A model generated the notes under the pieces. It had not been told where the DNA came from. It worked only from the letters and a program-made list of their open reading frames with translations, and did no database searches. From positions 1 through 59,484 of the forward strand of contig JAIBBK010000046.1 in assembly GCA_019694675.1 (NCBI GenBank): a DNA stretch of 59,484 nucleotides, in the 5' to 3' direction. The position numbers were made by a program, and so were the translations under genes. This document shows positions 9,642 to 19,000 of this stretch, piece after piece; within the stretch, counting starts at the first letter, position 1; each line of letters opens with the position of its first letter. The stretch comes from Ignavibacteria bacterium (lineage in GTDB: Bacteria > Bacteroidota > Ignavibacteria > Tepidaquicellales > Tepidaquicellaceae).

Positions 9642-12029
9642 ATGAAAAGCAGGAATATACTCTTTGGAGCTTTGCTCGGATTTTTTTCTTTGTCAGGAAT
9701 TTCACAAGCTCAGAATCCGACATATACGCTCGATGTTACAAACCTTTGGATAACAAGCATACCGGAAAGTTGCTGTGATTCAATGGAGTTTGATATTGAT
9801 ATGACGTGGACAAATCCGGGGAGCGTTCCGAACTTTGAGTATGCGGGCGGACAATATTTCTTTGATTTCAACAAGGACTGTATCAAATCCGGAACAACAT
9901 GGTCAATGAGTGTAGTTGACGGAGACCTTCCTGTAAATATGCGGCCAAGAAGCCCGGTTGTATACACAACTTCAACTCCGGGACAATTGAGACTTGCCGT
10001 AAATACTTTTCCTGGAGCCGGAAGCGGATACCAGATGCCCCCGAACACGCCGGTAACTATTGCAAGGCTGCGGATAAAAGTGAATGGCGGCGACAATTTT
10101 TTCGCGCCGCGACTGCTTCAGCTTGCATTTAGAAATGGACCAACAAATCCCTTTACGAAGATCTTTGCATACGTTGGGACTACAAACACTGACATTACAA
10201 CTTCTGCAACGCATACGATCTCAATTCCGAACGATCCTTTGGGAGGTGCAGTAGCGGCGTATTTCTCTGCAACACCTACCACATTAAGCCAGGGACAATA
10301 TGTCAGCTTTACAGACCAGACATTCGGTTCCAATCCGACTGCCTGGCAGTGGAGTTTTCCCGGCGGAACGCCTTCGTCATCAACGGAGAGAAATCCGGTG
10401 ATAAGATATATGACTCCCGGAGTTTACAACGTGGCGCTTACTGCTTCAGGCTCGGGATACTCAAACTGGACACAGAGATATTCATATATAAGGGTGCTAA
10501 ATGCTCCGTGCCCGCAAACATGGAGTCATACTGTGAAGATAAGGGATGCCGGCACGGGCACAGACAGTCTCAGGTTCGGAATGTCCCCAAGCGGCACAAA
10601 CGGTCTTGACACCTGCCTTGGCGAGGTTCTCATTCCCCCGCCGCCGCCGACAGGGATATTCGACTGCAGATTCATTTTGCCAAGCAACGATGCGGTAAAG
10701 ACAGACTTCCGGAAAGATACAGCGCTCAACACAACATGGCGCATGACATTCCAGACATCAGCATCCGGTTATCCCGTAACATTTACCTGGAACAATCAGA
10801 CCATGCCTTCAACAGGCACTTTCTTCCTCAGAGATGAGATCACCGGGACTATTGTGAATATCAACATGAGAAACCAGACAAGCTATACGCTTACGAACTC
10901 AGGCATTACCTCGCTCAAGATCGAATATCTATACAATCAGACTCTCAGCGGCTCGGTATCTCCCGGCTGGAACATCGTGTCTGTGCCGCTCAGGACAACC
11001 GACATGCTTTACACGGCTCTGTTCCCCGGAGTTGCATCGGAGGCATATACGTACAGCGGAGGGTATGTGAGCATATCAATGCTCAGCAACGGCACAGGAT
11101 ACTGGATGAGATTCAACAATAATGCCAATTACAACTTTACGGGATATCCCTGGTCGCCCGAGAACATGCAGGTAAGCACAGGCTGGAACCTCATCGGACC
11201 GTTTGACGAAAACATCCCGGTAAGCGCTGTTATGTCCAGTCCTCCGGGCATCATAAACTCAAACTACTTCGGATACAGCGGGGGTTATTTCAATCCCGAC
11301 ACGCTTAAGGTAGGAAAGGGATACTGGATAAGGACAACGGCTTCCGGATACTTGTACAAGGTTTCTTCAGACAATATCGCGCGAAGCAGTTCTGAGAATC
11401 CGCTGGACAACTTCGTCCGGCTCGAGCTTGCGAATGCAGAAGAAGGAAGCGCAGTTTTGTACCTGGCAAAGCCGGAGTTGCTAACGGAAGATTACAGCAT
11501 GCCGCCCGTTCCCCCGCAGGGTATCTTTGATGCGAGGTTTGCTACGGACAGGTACGCAGAGGACATAAGCCTTTCGAACACAGTGATGCTCAGCTCAACT
11601 TCCGGCGATACAAGAATGACGCTGTTCAATGCAAATGGAATGTCGTTCAGGATAAGAGATGCAGTGAACGGCAGTATATTTGAAAAAGAACTGACAGAGG
11701 AAAGTGCTGTTGTTATTCCGCAGAGTCTCGGCAGTGTGGTGGTAGAGACACAAGCAACCTTGCCGCTGACCTATGAGCTCTCGCAGAATTACCCAAATCC
11801 GTTCAATCCCGCGACTGTAATAAGGTATCAGATCCCTGAAGACGGTATGGTAAGAATAACAGTCTTTGACGTTCTCGGAAAGGAAGCGCTTATTCCGCTG
11901 AATTCATTCCGCAAGGCAGGAAGCTACGAGCTGTTGCTGAATGCCGGCAGTCTTCCGTCCGGAGTGTATTTTTACAGGATGGACGCAGGAACGTTCAGTG
12001 AGATCAGGAAAATGATCCTGTTGAAATAA
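9642..12029 (+). CDS. T9SS-sorted surface protein, cohesin-like/PKD paralog 3
   Basis: This protein has 795 residues. The signal peptide ends near SQA-QN. The cohesin-like domain includes MEFDIDMTWTNPG and LRLAVNTFPGAGSG, with a small insertion carrying a Cys-Cys pair (SCCDS) absent from the other paralogs. PKD lies at ~216-290 (WQWSFPGGTP). Module 1 has IPPPPPTGIFDCRF near 332 and module 2 has MPPVPPQGIFDARF near 627. The T9SS domain starts near residue 716 (NYPNPFNPATVIRY). The gene begins 81 bp after the beta-helix gene and ends 40 bp before the next paralog, so co-transcription is likely. Residues encoded by 10933-11164 are identical to the beta-helix neighbour. Confidence 0.88.
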   Translation: MKSRNILFGALLGFFSLSGISQAQNPTYTLDVTNLWITSIPESCCDSMEFDIDMTWTNPGSVPNFEYAGGQYFFDFNKDCIKSGTTWSMSVVDGDLPVNMRPRSPVVYTTSTPGQLRLAVNTFPGAGSGYQMPPNTPVTIARLRIKVNGGDNFFAPRLLQLAFRNGPTNPFTKIFAYVGTTNTDITTSATHTISIPNDPLGGAVAAYFSATPTTLSQGQYVSFTDQTFGSNPTAWQWSFPGGTPSSSTERNPVIRYMTPGVYNVALTASGSGYSNWTQRYSYIRVLNAPCPQTWSHTVKIRDAGTGTDSLRFGMSPSGTNGLDTCLGEVLIPPPPPTGIFDCRFILPSNDAVKTDFRKDTALNTTWRMTFQTSASGYPVTFTWNNQTMPSTGTFFLRDEITGTIVNINMRNQTSYTLTNSGITSLKIEYLYNQTLSGSVSPGWNIVSVPLRTTDMLYTALFPGVASEAYTYSGGYVSISMLSNGTGYWMRFNNNANYNFTGYPWSPENMQVSTGWNLIGPFDENIPVSAVMSSPPGIINSNYFGYSGGYFNPDTLKVGKGYWIRTTASGYLYKVSSDNIARSSSENPLDNFVRLELANAEEGSAVLYLAKPELLTEDYSMPPVPPQGIFDARFATDRYAEDISLSNTVMLSSTSGDTRMTLFNANGMSFRIRDAVNGSIFEKELTEESAVVIPQSLGSVVVETQATLPLTYELSQNYPNPFNPATVIRYQIPEDGMVRITVFDVLGKEALIPLNSFRKAGSYELLLNAGSLPSGVYFYRMDAGTFSEIRKMILLK
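10933..11164 (+). repeat. 232-bp near-identical tract, copy 2 (partner 8467-8698)
   Basis: This is the second member of the pair described at 8467-8698. It encodes the first GWN repeat of the shared chassis. The distance between the copies is 2466 bp in direct orientation, so recombination between them could delete or fuse the two genes. Confidence 0.85.
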
Positions 12030-12069
12030 AATCTCAAAAGAAGAAAACGAAATCTAAAATCATATTAAC

Positions 12070-14457
12070 ATGAAAAACTTTCTCAACATTATTATGCTGA
12101 TCTGCGCTTCCGTATTCCCGCTGACAGCATTCGCTCAAAATCCGACTTATACGCTGGATGTGAATGACCAAACACCATATCCTGAAACATACAATTCCGT
12201 CGAGTTCGATTTAGATATGACGTGGACAAATTCGGGAAGTGTATCGAATTTTGAGTATGCGGGGGGCCAGTACTTCTTTGATGCGAATATTCCGGCAATC
12301 TCTAACGGCGGAACCCTCAGTTACTCATTAGCGAGGAATGGAAGTGATACTATATCCGATCTTCCCGCAAACTTGCGCCCGAGAAATCCTCAAATTTCGG
12401 GAACCCAGTTGAGATTGGCGGTAAACACATTTCCTGGTGCTGGAAGCGGGTTCAATATGCCTGCAGGTATCCCAGTTAAGATAATAAGAATGAAGTTGGC
12501 AACAACAGCTCCGTTGTTTGCATATGTACCGCTAAATCTTGTATGGAGGAACGGACCGACAAACCCTTTCACAAAGATCTTTGCCTATGTGGGCACAACA
12601 AACACCGATATTTCAACACCGAACGCGCACACAATATCAATTCCGAACTATCCTCTCGGTACAGGCATTCCTTATATTACTGCAAATTTTTATTCAAGTA
12701 CGCGCACTGCAAGCCAGTTCGAACCTGTTAACTTCTTAGATTCATCCTACGGCTCAAGTCCGGCAACTTCATGGCAATGGTCTTTTCCCGGCGGCACGCC
12801 TTCATCTTCAACTGACAGAAATCCGGCTAACATTGTTTACGCTACACCGGGAACTTATGATGTATCTCTTTCAGTATGGAGCGGTTGCTGTAGCGACATC
12901 GAAACTAAGACCGGATATATCACTGTGCTTCCGGGATGCACTCCATCATGGAAGCAAACGATCCGCATTGCAGACAACGGCAATACAATTGACAGCCTAA
13001 AGTTCGGAATGGCCCCTGCGGCAACAAACGGCTTAGACACATGCCTCGGTGAAGTTGCAGTTCCACCGCCGCCGCCCACGGGTGTCTTCGATTGCAGATT
13101 TGTGCTTCCCACTAACGATGCCACTAAAACAGACATGCGGCAGGAGGGCAATTTCGACATATCGTGGCGAATGACATTCCAGCCTTCGCTCTCGGGTTAT
13201 CCGTTCACATTTATATGGGATCCTGCGACTCTCCCTGCTTACGGAACATTCTACCTGAAAGACGAGATCACGGGAACGATTGTGAATGTCAATATGAGGA
13301 ATCAAAACAGTTACGTTCTGAATTTCAGCGGACTCTCATCGCTGAAGATCGAATATTACTATTCAAGGACATATACGGCGAGCGTTACTTCCGGCTGGAA
13401 CATTGTTTCTGTGCCGGTAAGGGCGCAGAACATGAATTACCTTTCACTGTTCCCGGGTGCAACTTCTCAGGCGTTTACATACAGCAACGGGTACATTCCA
13501 ATAACAATGCTCGGCAACGGCGCTGGGTATTTCATGAAATTCAACAGCACTGCAGATTACCAGATCACGGGTTATTCATTCCAACCCGAGAACATGAATG
13601 TTGTTTCAGGATGGAATCTTATCGGACCGTTTGACAAGAACATTCCCGTTTCGTCAATTATCTCAAGCCCTTCGGGAATTGTAAACTCGTTTTACTTCGG
13701 CTATGCAGACAGGTACCTCATAGCCGACACTCTTAAGTCCGGCAAGGGCTACTGGGTAAGAACCACTGGCCCCGGCTATCTTTACAAGGGCTCGCTTGAC
13801 AATAGCCCGAACGTTGTGACGGCAGGCCCCTTCGAGCGATTCACAGAACTCAGATTCCGGGCAGGTGACGAATCAGAAGCAGGTCTGTACCTTGCAAAGC
13901 CGGCAGATATCACAAATGACTACAGCATGCCGCCTGTTCCGCCTCAGGGTATTTTCGATGTCCGCTTCGGCTCCGATAAGTTTGTGGAAGCTCTCGGGCA
14001 AAACCAATCCATAAGACTGAACTCTGCCGAAGGAGAAACAAAACTTGCAATTCATAATACCGGCGGACAAAGGTTCAGAATTAAGGACGGCATTAACGGA
14101 TCGCTTCTTGACGAAGTACTGACTGAAGGAACGGAGATCACTATTCCTGCGGGATTATCATCCCTTGTGCTGGAGTCGTCGGGTATGATTCCCATGACTT
14201 ATGAACTGTCACAGAACTATCCCAATCCGTTCAACCCAGTAACTACTATCAAGTATCAGATTCCAAATGATGTCGTTGTAAAGATCGTAGTTTATGATGT
14301 GCTCGGAAAGGAAGTCAAGTATCTTGTCAATGAATTCCAACCAGCCGGCTCTTATGAAGTTATGCTTGATGCGGGCAGTCTTTCATCCGGCGTCTATTTT
14401 TACAGAATGACAGCAGGGGGTTTTGAAGACTTGAAGAAACTAATTGTTTTGAAGTAA
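12070..14457 (+). CDS. T9SS-sorted surface protein, cohesin-like/PKD paralog 4
   Basis: This 795-residue protein begins 40 bp after the previous stop. The signal peptide ends at TAFA-QN. The cohesin-like domain contains VEFDLDMTWTNSG, FEYAGGQYFFDAN and GTQLRLAVNTFPGAG. PKD lies at ~217-292 (WQWSFPGGTP, TPGTYDVSLSV) with a Cys-Cys pair in the following loop (SGCCSD). Module 1 (VPPPPPTGVFDCRF) is near 332, the GWN repeats near 443 and 515, module 2 (MPPVPPQGIFDVRF) near 620, and the T9SS domain starts at NYPNPFNPVTTIKY (~716). The sequence is close to its neighbours throughout, which marks it as a tandem duplicate. Confidence 0.88.
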   Translation: MKNFLNIIMLICASVFPLTAFAQNPTYTLDVNDQTPYPETYNSVEFDLDMTWTNSGSVSNFEYAGGQYFFDANIPAISNGGTLSYSLARNGSDTISDLPANLRPRNPQISGTQLRLAVNTFPGAGSGFNMPAGIPVKIIRMKLATTAPLFAYVPLNLVWRNGPTNPFTKIFAYVGTTNTDISTPNAHTISIPNYPLGTGIPYITANFYSSTRTASQFEPVNFLDSSYGSSPATSWQWSFPGGTPSSSTDRNPANIVYATPGTYDVSLSVWSGCCSDIETKTGYITVLPGCTPSWKQTIRIADNGNTIDSLKFGMAPAATNGLDTCLGEVAVPPPPPTGVFDCRFVLPTNDATKTDMRQEGNFDISWRMTFQPSLSGYPFTFIWDPATLPAYGTFYLKDEITGTIVNVNMRNQNSYVLNFSGLSSLKIEYYYSRTYTASVTSGWNIVSVPVRAQNMNYLSLFPGATSQAFTYSNGYIPITMLGNGAGYFMKFNSTADYQITGYSFQPENMNVVSGWNLIGPFDKNIPVSSIISSPSGIVNSFYFGYADRYLIADTLKSGKGYWVRTTGPGYLYKGSLDNSPNVVTAGPFERFTELRFRAGDESEAGLYLAKPADITNDYSMPPVPPQGIFDVRFGSDKFVEALGQNQSIRLNSAEGETKLAIHNTGGQRFRIKDGINGSLLDEVLTEGTEITIPAGLSSLVLESSGMIPMTYELSQNYPNPFNPVTTIKYQIPNDVVVKIVVYDVLGKEVKYLVNEFQPAGSYEVMLDAGSLSSGVYFYRMTAGGFEDLKKLIVLK

Positions 14458-14516
14458 GATATATGCCGGACGGTCTTAAAAATAATTTTGAACTACTATC
14501 AAAGAGGATCAAACAA

Positions 14517-16736
14517 ATGAACAAGTCAAATCTGGAAATTGCAGTACTCTCTGTCATAGTAATAATCCTGCTGTTCGCTTTGCTGGGATTTGACAGGGTT
14601 AGAACAGATGGAGCCGCCTATTTCGATCACGGCTCAGAGTTCGTCCCGGAGAATTCCGGAACTACTGATGCAACTGTCATCTTTCTTGATAATATGAACG
14701 GGGCAAATGATACTGCTTCGCTCAAATCCCGCGGGTACAAGGTTTACAACAGGGGTACAAGTCCGCAGGGTACTGCCGCCACCTGGTTTCAGGGCAATCC
14801 CGCGTTCTTCAATGCATACGAAGGACCGACAACGGGTTATGTTGCATGTAATTTCAGAGTGGCATCTTCTGTAAGCACTATTGACAGCTGGCTTGTAACT
14901 CCCAGGATGACAGTGTTTACCGGTGACACTCTTTCATTCTACAGCAGGTCAAAAGACAACAGCACATACCCGGATTCATTCAGGGTTATGTATTCCGCGG
15001 TTGGAGATTCGGTCCCGGAGGCTGTATGGACAGAACTCGGAAGATTCAAGGTAAGCACATCGGGATGGGTTCTTAAGAAGTTTGTTGCACCGGCTACGGG
15101 AGGCAATGCGAGATTTGCAGTCAGATACAGAATTGCCAACTCCGGTCCTGGTGGAACCAACGGCGAATATTCCGGGATCGATCTGCTTCAGGTCGCAAGG
15201 GGGCCCGGTGCATGCCAGTTGACATGGAGCCAGAAGCTTGTGATTTCAGATGCGGGAAACAAAAGTGACAGCCTGAGGTTCGGAATTTCAGGTTCGGGTA
15301 CAAACCTTATAGATTCCTGTCTTGGAGAGTATCCGCTTCCGCCTGCTCCGCCTTCAGGAGCATTTGACTGCAGATTTGTCTTGCCGAATAATGACGGAAC
15401 CACAAGAGATATCAGAAATGATTCCGCAGTGAACAGGACATGGCGCCTGACGTTTCAGCCTTCCGGTTCGGGTTATCCTATTTTACTTAACTGGAATCCG
15501 CCAACACTACCGGCACTCGGTTCATTTACTCTCAAAGATGAAGTGAACGGGACGATCGTTAACATCAATATGAGAACTCAATCGAGCTACTCACTAGGCA
15601 ACAGCGGGATCACATCACTGAAGATCGAATATGTGCTCAACTCTTCGCTCTCTGTGCCCGTATCAACCGGCTGGAACATGACATCTGTACCTCTGTTTGC
15701 AAATGACATGAACTACAACGTACTGTTTCCGGGTATAGCATCTCAGGCGTACAAATATCAGAACGGCTACATACCTGTGCAGGTGCTGAGCAACGGCGCA
15801 GGTTACTGGATGAAGTTTAACGTCAGCGGAAACTATATCATACAGGGAACGCCTTATCAGCCCGAGTGGATAAATGTAACACAGGGCTGGAATATGATCG
15901 GACCGTTTACGCAGAACATACCCGTATCATCAATACTGACAAATCCTCCGGGCATAATTAACTCAAACTTCTTCGGCTATGAAGGCGGCTATGTAACAGA
16001 GGATACGCTGAAGATTGGCAAAGGGTATTGGATATTAACTACCGGAGCAGGATATTTGTACAAAGGTACGGGTGATAACCCTGTGATTTCATCTGAGGGA
16101 GAACAGTTTGACAAGTTTGCTGAACTGAGTTTTGCAACTGCTGACGGAAAGACTTCATATTTGTATATTGCCAATGCCGGAAATCAGATGACGGGCATGT
16201 ACAGTTTGCCCCCGGTGCCGCCTTCAGGCATATTTGATGCAAGGTTCAGTTCAGACAGAATTGTGGAAACAGCCGGACAAAATCATTGTATTTTGCTGAG
16301 CGGAAACAACGGCGAAACAAAACTGACGATCAGCAATCTGAACGGAATTGCTTTCAGAATTACTGACGGAATAAACGGCAAGATACTTGATGAAGATGTT
16401 GTGGAAGGAAAGGAAGTAAGGATCCCGGCAAATGTTGGAAGTCTGGTTCTGAAGACAGTTGCCACTGCTCCCGTATCGTATGATCTTGAACAGAATTATC
16501 CAAATCCGTTCAACCCCGCGACAACGATTAAGTACAAAGTGCCCGTTGACGGAACAGTGAATATTGCCGTTTATGATATTCTCGGTAGAGAATTTAAGAC
16601 CCTTGTTAACGGCTACCATTCTGCAGGAGAATATGAGATAATTCTCAACGCAGAGGGAATGTCTTCGGGTGTTTACTTTTACAGGATGACGGCGGGCGGT
16701 TTTGAGGCTATGAAGAAGTTTGTTGTAAGCAAATAA
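14517..16736 (+). CDS. T9SS-tail protein with cleaved-adhesin/choice-of-anchor J-type domain
   Basis: I place the start at 14517, behind an AGAGGA ribosome-binding site, rather than the upstream in-frame ATG at 14463, giving ~739 residues. The N-terminus (MNKSNLEIAVL then a ~20-residue hydrophobic run and DRVRTDG) lacks a clear cleavage site and looks like a signal anchor. Residues ~55-233 resemble the cleaved-adhesin (PF07675/choice-of-anchor J) jelly-roll: IFLDNMNG, SWLVTPRM, GDTLSFYSRS, VMYSAVGDS, FAVRYRI. The shared chassis follows, with LPPAPPSGAFDCRF near 275, GWN repeats, LPPVPPSGIFDARF near 564, and a T9SS domain at ~660 (NYPNPFNPATTIKY). The domain swap relative to its neighbours shows that the tail is reused with different binding heads. 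Confidence 0.85.
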   Translation: MNKSNLEIAVLSVIVIILLFALLGFDRVRTDGAAYFDHGSEFVPENSGTTDATVIFLDNMNGANDTASLKSRGYKVYNRGTSPQGTAATWFQGNPAFFNAYEGPTTGYVACNFRVASSVSTIDSWLVTPRMTVFTGDTLSFYSRSKDNSTYPDSFRVMYSAVGDSVPEAVWTELGRFKVSTSGWVLKKFVAPATGGNARFAVRYRIANSGPGGTNGEYSGIDLLQVARGPGACQLTWSQKLVISDAGNKSDSLRFGISGSGTNLIDSCLGEYPLPPAPPSGAFDCRFVLPNNDGTTRDIRNDSAVNRTWRLTFQPSGSGYPILLNWNPPTLPALGSFTLKDEVNGTIVNINMRTQSSYSLGNSGITSLKIEYVLNSSLSVPVSTGWNMTSVPLFANDMNYNVLFPGIASQAYKYQNGYIPVQVLSNGAGYWMKFNVSGNYIIQGTPYQPEWINVTQGWNMIGPFTQNIPVSSILTNPPGIINSNFFGYEGGYVTEDTLKIGKGYWILTTGAGYLYKGTGDNPVISSEGEQFDKFAELSFATADGKTSYLYIANAGNQMTGMYSLPPVPPSGIFDARFSSDRIVETAGQNHCILLSGNNGETKLTISNLNGIAFRITDGINGKILDEDVVEGKEVRIPANVGSLVLKTVATAPVSYDLEQNYPNPFNPATTIKYKVPVDGTVNIAVYDILGREFKTLVNGYHSAGEYEIILNAEGMSSGVYFYRMTAGGFEAMKKFVVSK

Positions 16737-16771
16737 AATAATTTTTCATTCTAAAGTAAAATCGGCAACTC

Positions 16772-17863
16772 ATGAAAAAACTAATACCCGCAATTCTTCT
16801 GCTCCTCGCATCAGAGTATTGCTTCTCCCAGCAATATGAAATCAGGATCAAGGTGTCAGACGGATTCAATACTGATACGGTCAGGCTTGGATTTGATCCT
16901 GCGGCAACAAACGGCATTGATGCTTTTCTTGGCGAAACTGAACTGCCGCCCGTACCGCCAACCGGCGTTTTTGACGTGCGCCTTTTCAGCGACAGCGCAA
17001 ATGTTCCGCTTGGAGAAGGAGTGAAAAGAGATTATCGTCCGGGAGCCGTACTGCCCGGGATGTCTTATACCTCCTATCACAAGATCAAATACAAACCGGG
17101 TTCGGGAACTTCCATAAGACTAACACTTCTGGGATTCCCTCAGCTCCCTCCGACATTTTACCATGAGATCAACTTTAAGGACTTCTTCGGAGGAGTGGTT
17201 GTAAACACCACTTTCATTGCTTCCGATACGGGCAGTGTTCTCATCAGCAATCTTGCACTTGACAGACTTTTGCTTACGCTGAAAGTTCAGGACCTTTCTC
17301 CCGTAGAACTTTCGCAGTTTCAGTCAAGCGTTTCTTTCAACGATGTCTTTCTGAGATGGCAGACAAGCTTTGAACTGAACAACAGGGGATTTGAAGTCCA
17401 CAGAAAGACAACGGCGGGTGACGAGTGGCAAACCATAGGTTTCGTGGACGGGGCGATCAACAGCAACGGACTCCAGGAATACGAATACGCAGACAGAGAT
17501 CTGAACATGGGAAGCTACAACTACCGCCTAAAACAAATAGACATCAACGGAAACTTTGAGTATTTCATACTGAATGAAATCGTGACGGTTGCCAGGCCGG
17601 GCATGTTTGCGCTTGAGCAGAATTATCCCAATCCTTTCAATCCTGCGACAACTATTTCATTTCAGCTTCCGGAAGCAGGGGCAATAAAGCTGACGCTCTA
17701 TGATGCAGGCGGAAAGCTTATAAAAACACTCCTTGATGAATTCCGCAACTCGGGACATTATGATTACAGCTTTGACGGATCTTCGTTGCCAAGCGGAGTT
17801 TATTATTACTCTCTTGAATCGGGAGACAGCAAAGAGGTGAAGTCAATGGTATTGCTTAAGTAA
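16772..17863 (+). CDS. Short T9SS-sorted protein with a single LPPxPP module
   Basis: This 363-residue protein begins 35 bp after the previous gene. The signal peptide (to ~20, CFSQQ) is followed immediately by one copy of the module, with IRIKVSDG, NGIDAFLGE and LPPVPPTGVFDVR near residue 57. A fibronectin-like segment frequent in T9SS proteins follows (VFLRWQTSFELNNRGFEVHRK, YNYRLKQIDING; ~190-280), then the sorting domain (NYPNPFNPATTISF, ~285-363). It lacks both the GWN repeats and the second module, so it may resemble the ancestral minimal form. It is the last gene of the cluster. Confidence 0.87.
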   Translation: MKKLIPAILLLLASEYCFSQQYEIRIKVSDGFNTDTVRLGFDPAATNGIDAFLGETELPPVPPTGVFDVRLFSDSANVPLGEGVKRDYRPGAVLPGMSYTSYHKIKYKPGSGTSIRLTLLGFPQLPPTFYHEINFKDFFGGVVVNTTFIASDTGSVLISNLALDRLLLTLKVQDLSPVELSQFQSSVSFNDVFLRWQTSFELNNRGFEVHRKTTAGDEWQTIGFVDGAINSNGLQEYEYADRDLNMGSYNYRLKQIDINGNFEYFILNEIVTVARPGMFALEQNYPNPFNPATTISFQLPEAGAIKLTLYDAGGKLIKTLLDEFRNSGHYDYSFDGSSLPSGVYYYSLESGDSKEVKSMVLLK

Positions 17864-18068
17864 GTTGTGTCCCAAAAGTTCTTGTCTTTCGCGGATTCGT
17901 GGCCATGCAGGTTGCCGCGGATCCGCTATTCTTTTGCGGGCCGTTTCTTTTAATGATGTCTCTGCGGTCACAATGTTATGTGCACAATATTGAGTTGCGC
18001 ACTTTTGAACTGAGATCGGTGAATGATGAACCGGCGTTGCATCCAAAGACATTTACATAAACGTCAGA

Positions 18069-18815
18069 ATGAGCGATAGAGACAAGAGCGCCTACGGGAA
18101 ATTGTGCACTCTCATTTATGACCTCGACAAACCCCTTGCGGACAAGCAGGAGATTGATTCATTTATTGAACATATTTCTTCCGCGAGCGGCAGGATCCTT
18201 GAAGCAATGTGCGGTTCGGGTAGATTTCTAATACCAATGCTAAAGGAAGGATACTGTGTCAGCGGCTTCGATTCATCTGCAGAAATGCTCAAAGCCTGCT
18301 CTGAAAGGTGCCGGGAACTTGACCTCCATCCGCGGCTCTTCACGGCGGATGTCACGGATTTCAATTGCGATGAGAAGTATGACCATGTCTTCATCACCGC
18401 AGGTTCGGCTTCCTTGCTGACAACCATTGAAGAGCTGTCGAATGCCTTTCGATGCATATTCAACTGCCTTGCTCCCGGAGGAAATTTTATCTTCACTTAT
18501 GTGAATCGCGGCAGCAGGGAGGATACCGATAGTGATTGGAAGGAAGTGATGAGTTATCCTCTCGGGCGCGGAGTTATCTCCTGCATGGAGAAAGTGACTT
18601 GCCATGCATCATTGAGAACTGTTATTTATGAATACCTTTATGAAGTGTCGGAGAACGGGATCATCACCGGATCAGAATATCAGAAACTTGCACTGAGGAC
18701 GTATGAGTTTTCTGAACTGTACACTGCACTGCATGACTGCGGATTCAGGAATATCAGTGAAGCGGAAGGATGCGGTCCCGGGAGCGAATGCGGGATGGTG
18801 ATCTGCAGAAAGTAG
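18069..18815 (+). CDS. Class I SAM-dependent methyltransferase
   Basis: This 248-residue protein has the Rossmann methyltransferase motif I, ILEAMCGSGRFLIPML (about residues 40-55), followed by acidic motif II (VSGFDSSAEML) and motif IV/post (FTADVTDF, HVFITAGSASLL). The substrate cannot be told from sequence. It lies 205 bp after the T9SS cluster with no evident operon partner. Confidence 0.85.
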   Translation: MSDRDKSAYGKLCTLIYDLDKPLADKQEIDSFIEHISSASGRILEAMCGSGRFLIPMLKEGYCVSGFDSSAEMLKACSERCRELDLHPRLFTADVTDFNCDEKYDHVFITAGSASLLTTIEELSNAFRCIFNCLAPGGNFIFTYVNRGSREDTDSDWKEVMSYPLGRGVISCMEKVTCHASLRTVIYEYLYEVSENGIITGSEYQKLALRTYEFSELYTALHDCGFRNISEAEGCGPGSECGMVICRK

Positions 18816-19000
18816 ATTTGCAGAGCGCTGATAAAGTTTCTGAGATACTATGCCGGGCGGAAAGACCCGGGTGCCCCCGGTCAGTTTGCATCAGAAATTC
18901 ATTCTTCCGGAATTGGAACCTTGCGGGATGTTACAATGGTTAAGCGCAGTGTCACAAATGATCTTCCTTAAAAAATCAAAACATAATCATAACCTGTGCA

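Noticed and set aside
18849..18878. GC-rich hairpin (CCGGG...CCCGG) after the first methyltransferase gene
   Set aside because: Only a 5-bp stem without a T-run; not strong enough to call a terminator or a REP.
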